5,169 nt of DNA from an uncultured Bacteroidales bacterium (GTDB lineage Bacteria; Bacteroidota; Bacteroidia; Bacteroidales; F082). Shown here in pieces: positions 4,602-5,169 of the stretch (its first letter is position 1; every line of letters begins with the position of its first letter). The stretch covers positions 1-5,169 of the forward strand of contig CAMKAR010000171.1 in assembly GCA_946410535.1 (NCBI GenBank), read 5' to 3'. A program made the translations under genes and the position numbers. The notes beneath the pieces were generated by a model. That model had not been told where the DNA came from. It ran no database searches and saw nothing but the letters and a program-made list of their open reading frames with translations.

Positions 4602-4676
4602 AAAAAAAGCCGACTTTGCAGGTCAGCGGTCAGTGCCGCTTGTAGATTTTTGACGCTGCAAATATACGGCTTTTTT
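4602..4676. terminator. 75-base imperfect palindrome with A/T-run ends, terminator-like on both strands
   Basis: AAAAAA-GCCG (ending 4612) mirrors CGGC-TTTTTT (4667-4676). TTTGCAG (4615-4621) mirrors CTGCAAA (4656-4662), and GTCA (4622-4625) mirrors TGAC (4651-4654). A further hairpin AGCGG/CCGCT (4625-4629 with 4636-4640) sits in the centre. Stem breaks are small and asymmetric. A minus-strand transcript ends in GGC plus seven Us, and a plus-strand one in GGC plus six Us. The operon promoter lies in the right arm, so transcripts started there would lack most of one arm. Confidence 0.6.
4637..4654 (-). repeat. Copy 1 of the GTCAAAAATCTACAAGCG element, at the predicted transcript 5' end
   Basis: The minus strand reads GTCAAAAATCTACAAGCG, starting five bases after the -7 box. 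It would therefore form the 5' end of the operon transcript. Its TCTACAAGCG half is fully complementary to the loop of the leader hairpin at 4511-4520. Confidence 0.65.
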
Positions 4677-4687
4677 GGATTGTGCAA
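4659..4687 (-). promoter_or_regulatory. Bacteroidota-type promoter for the small-gene operon
   Basis: The -7 box TATATTTG (4659-4666, minus strand) matches TAnnTTTG exactly. TTG at 4685-4687 lies 18 bases upstream as a -33 element. Together with its flank the -7 box shares CGTATATTTG with the promoter at 2163-2170. The start should fall near 4653, giving a leader of about 200 bases before the 93-aa gene. Confidence 0.75.
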
Positions 4688-4708
4688 GTTTTTTTGTGGG
4701 AAATTTGC

Positions 4709-4734
4709 AAAAAAAGCCGCCCTTATGGGGTGGC
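4709..4734 (-). terminator. Intrinsic terminator of the right-edge gene
   Basis: On the minus strand GCCACCC (4734-4728) pairs with GGGCGGC (4722-4716), 7 positions with one A-C mismatch and a 5-base loop. Seven Us follow (4715-4709). The stop codon TAA (4725-4723) lies in the loop and the adjoining stem base, so the hairpin overlaps the end of the gene. Confidence 0.75.
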
Positions 4735-5169
4735 TTGCGGGTCTTGTGCTCCAAATCCTTCCGATTCAGGCTCGGCTGAAGGCGGAGCCTGCACTTCCTT
4801 TTCCTGTATTTTCTTCACCCCTCCGTTGCCGATGGTGAATGTGTATTCATGGCTCGACATGATGAAGAAAAACATCATTGCCGCAAGTGCCAGCATCAAG
4901 AAAAGCGACCCTAACGCGCTCTGCCATACGCCGTGCATGAACGTTTTGGGCTTGATGTCGTCCATTTCCCGCCTGATTTGCAACTCCTTCTCCTTGTTCT
5001 CCGTCTCTATCTTGCTTGACGCCTCATCCAACGTGTTTTGCATGAAGTCTTGTAATATTCCCGTGGCTTGGATGCGATAACGGTTTACTTCTTCGTCGAG
5101 GCAGGCAATTTTATGGAAATGTTCGAGATAGTCTTCGTCAGGCTCTGCACCATTGTTCTGCGATTTGTA
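4723..5169 (-). CDS. Hypothetical protein with one C-terminal membrane helix (5' end beyond the window)
   Basis: The frame is open from the right edge to the TAA at 4723-4725, so at least 148 C-terminal residues are visible. An internal Met at 5043 gives 106 aa, but there is no stop between it and the edge, and the upstream codons read as good protein (DEDYLEHFHKIACLDEEVNR, YRIQATGILQ). Visible residues 10-75 are charged and helical, including EASSKIETENKEKELQIRRE. Residues about 82-104 form a clear membrane segment (ALGSLFLMLALAAMMFFFIM). A short polar part follows (SSHEYTFTIGNGGVKKIQEK), then a Pro/Glu-rich tail ending ATP. The likely arrangement is a cytoplasmic helical domain tethered to the inner membrane with a short exterior tail. 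The family is not recognised. It has its own terminator and is not part of the small-gene operon. Confidence 0.8.
   Translation of the reverse strand, partial: YKSQNNGAEPDEDYLEHFHKIACLDEEVNRYRIQATGILQDFMQNTLDEASSKIETENKEKELQIRREMDDIKPKTFMHGVWQSALGSLFLMLALAAMMFFFIMSSHEYTFTIGNGGVKKIQEKEVQAPPSAEPESEGFGAQDPQATP

Noticed and set aside
4723..5043. The right-edge gene starting at the internal Met at 5043
   Set aside because: The frame stays open to the window edge with protein-like codons and there is no ribosome site before 5043, so the gene most likely continues beyond the window.
1..5169. CRISPR array, insertion sequence, integrase attachment site or rRNA
   Set aside because: I saw no regularly spaced repeats, transposase or integrase frames, terminal inverted repeats or rRNA-like sequence.

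Overview
The window looks like part of a tailed-phage genome, most likely a prophage or temperate phage of a gut Bacteroidota host. The phage call rests on the left-edge gene, a TP901-type tail tape measure protein. The host call rests on two near-identical promoters carrying the Bacteroidota -7 box TAnnTTTG (both read CGTATATTTG on the minus strand) and on A-rich, Shine-Dalgarno-poor starts at several genes. I could not search a database, so genus and phage family are unassigned. Every gene I can support lies on the minus strand, so transcription runs from high to low coordinates.

Layout in transcription order. (1) 5169-4709: the 3' part of an unrecognised gene for a protein with one membrane helix, closed by an intrinsic terminator that overlaps its stop codon. 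(2) 4708-4456: a gene-free regulatory block. It holds a 75-base imperfect palindrome ending in A/T runs (terminator-like on both strands), a Bacteroidota promoter inside the right arm of that palindrome, and a leader of about 200 bases with a predicted three-way-junction RNA and a 16-18 base element repeated in inverted orientation. (3) 4455-2214: a tightly packed operon of seven small genes (93, 97, 96, 105, 99, 204 and 43 aa). From the second gene on, each is joined to the next by the same junction: an in-frame GGAGGT ribosome site inside the end of the upstream gene, then an ATGA stop/start overlap. The last gene (43 aa, 2214-2345) is very short and easily missed. The 96-aa product and the N-terminal half of the 204-aa product are paralogous. 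(4) 2212-1841: a self-contained cassette of operator-like palindrome, promoter, one small membrane-protein gene and a 17-bp terminator-like hairpin. This layout is typical of a phage moron. (5) 1840-1: the 5' 613 codons of the tape measure gene, running off the left edge.

How the parts may work together: the small-gene operon and the membrane-protein cassette sit directly upstream of the tape measure gene. In most long-tailed phages that position holds the tail tube and tail assembly chaperone genes, and none of those is recognisable here. The block is therefore best read as an accessory or regulatory insertion at the edge of the tail module, with its own promoters and terminators. None of the small proteins has a function I can name. 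The repeated junction, the paralogy, the structured leader and the promoter-gene-terminator cassette are the features most worth following.
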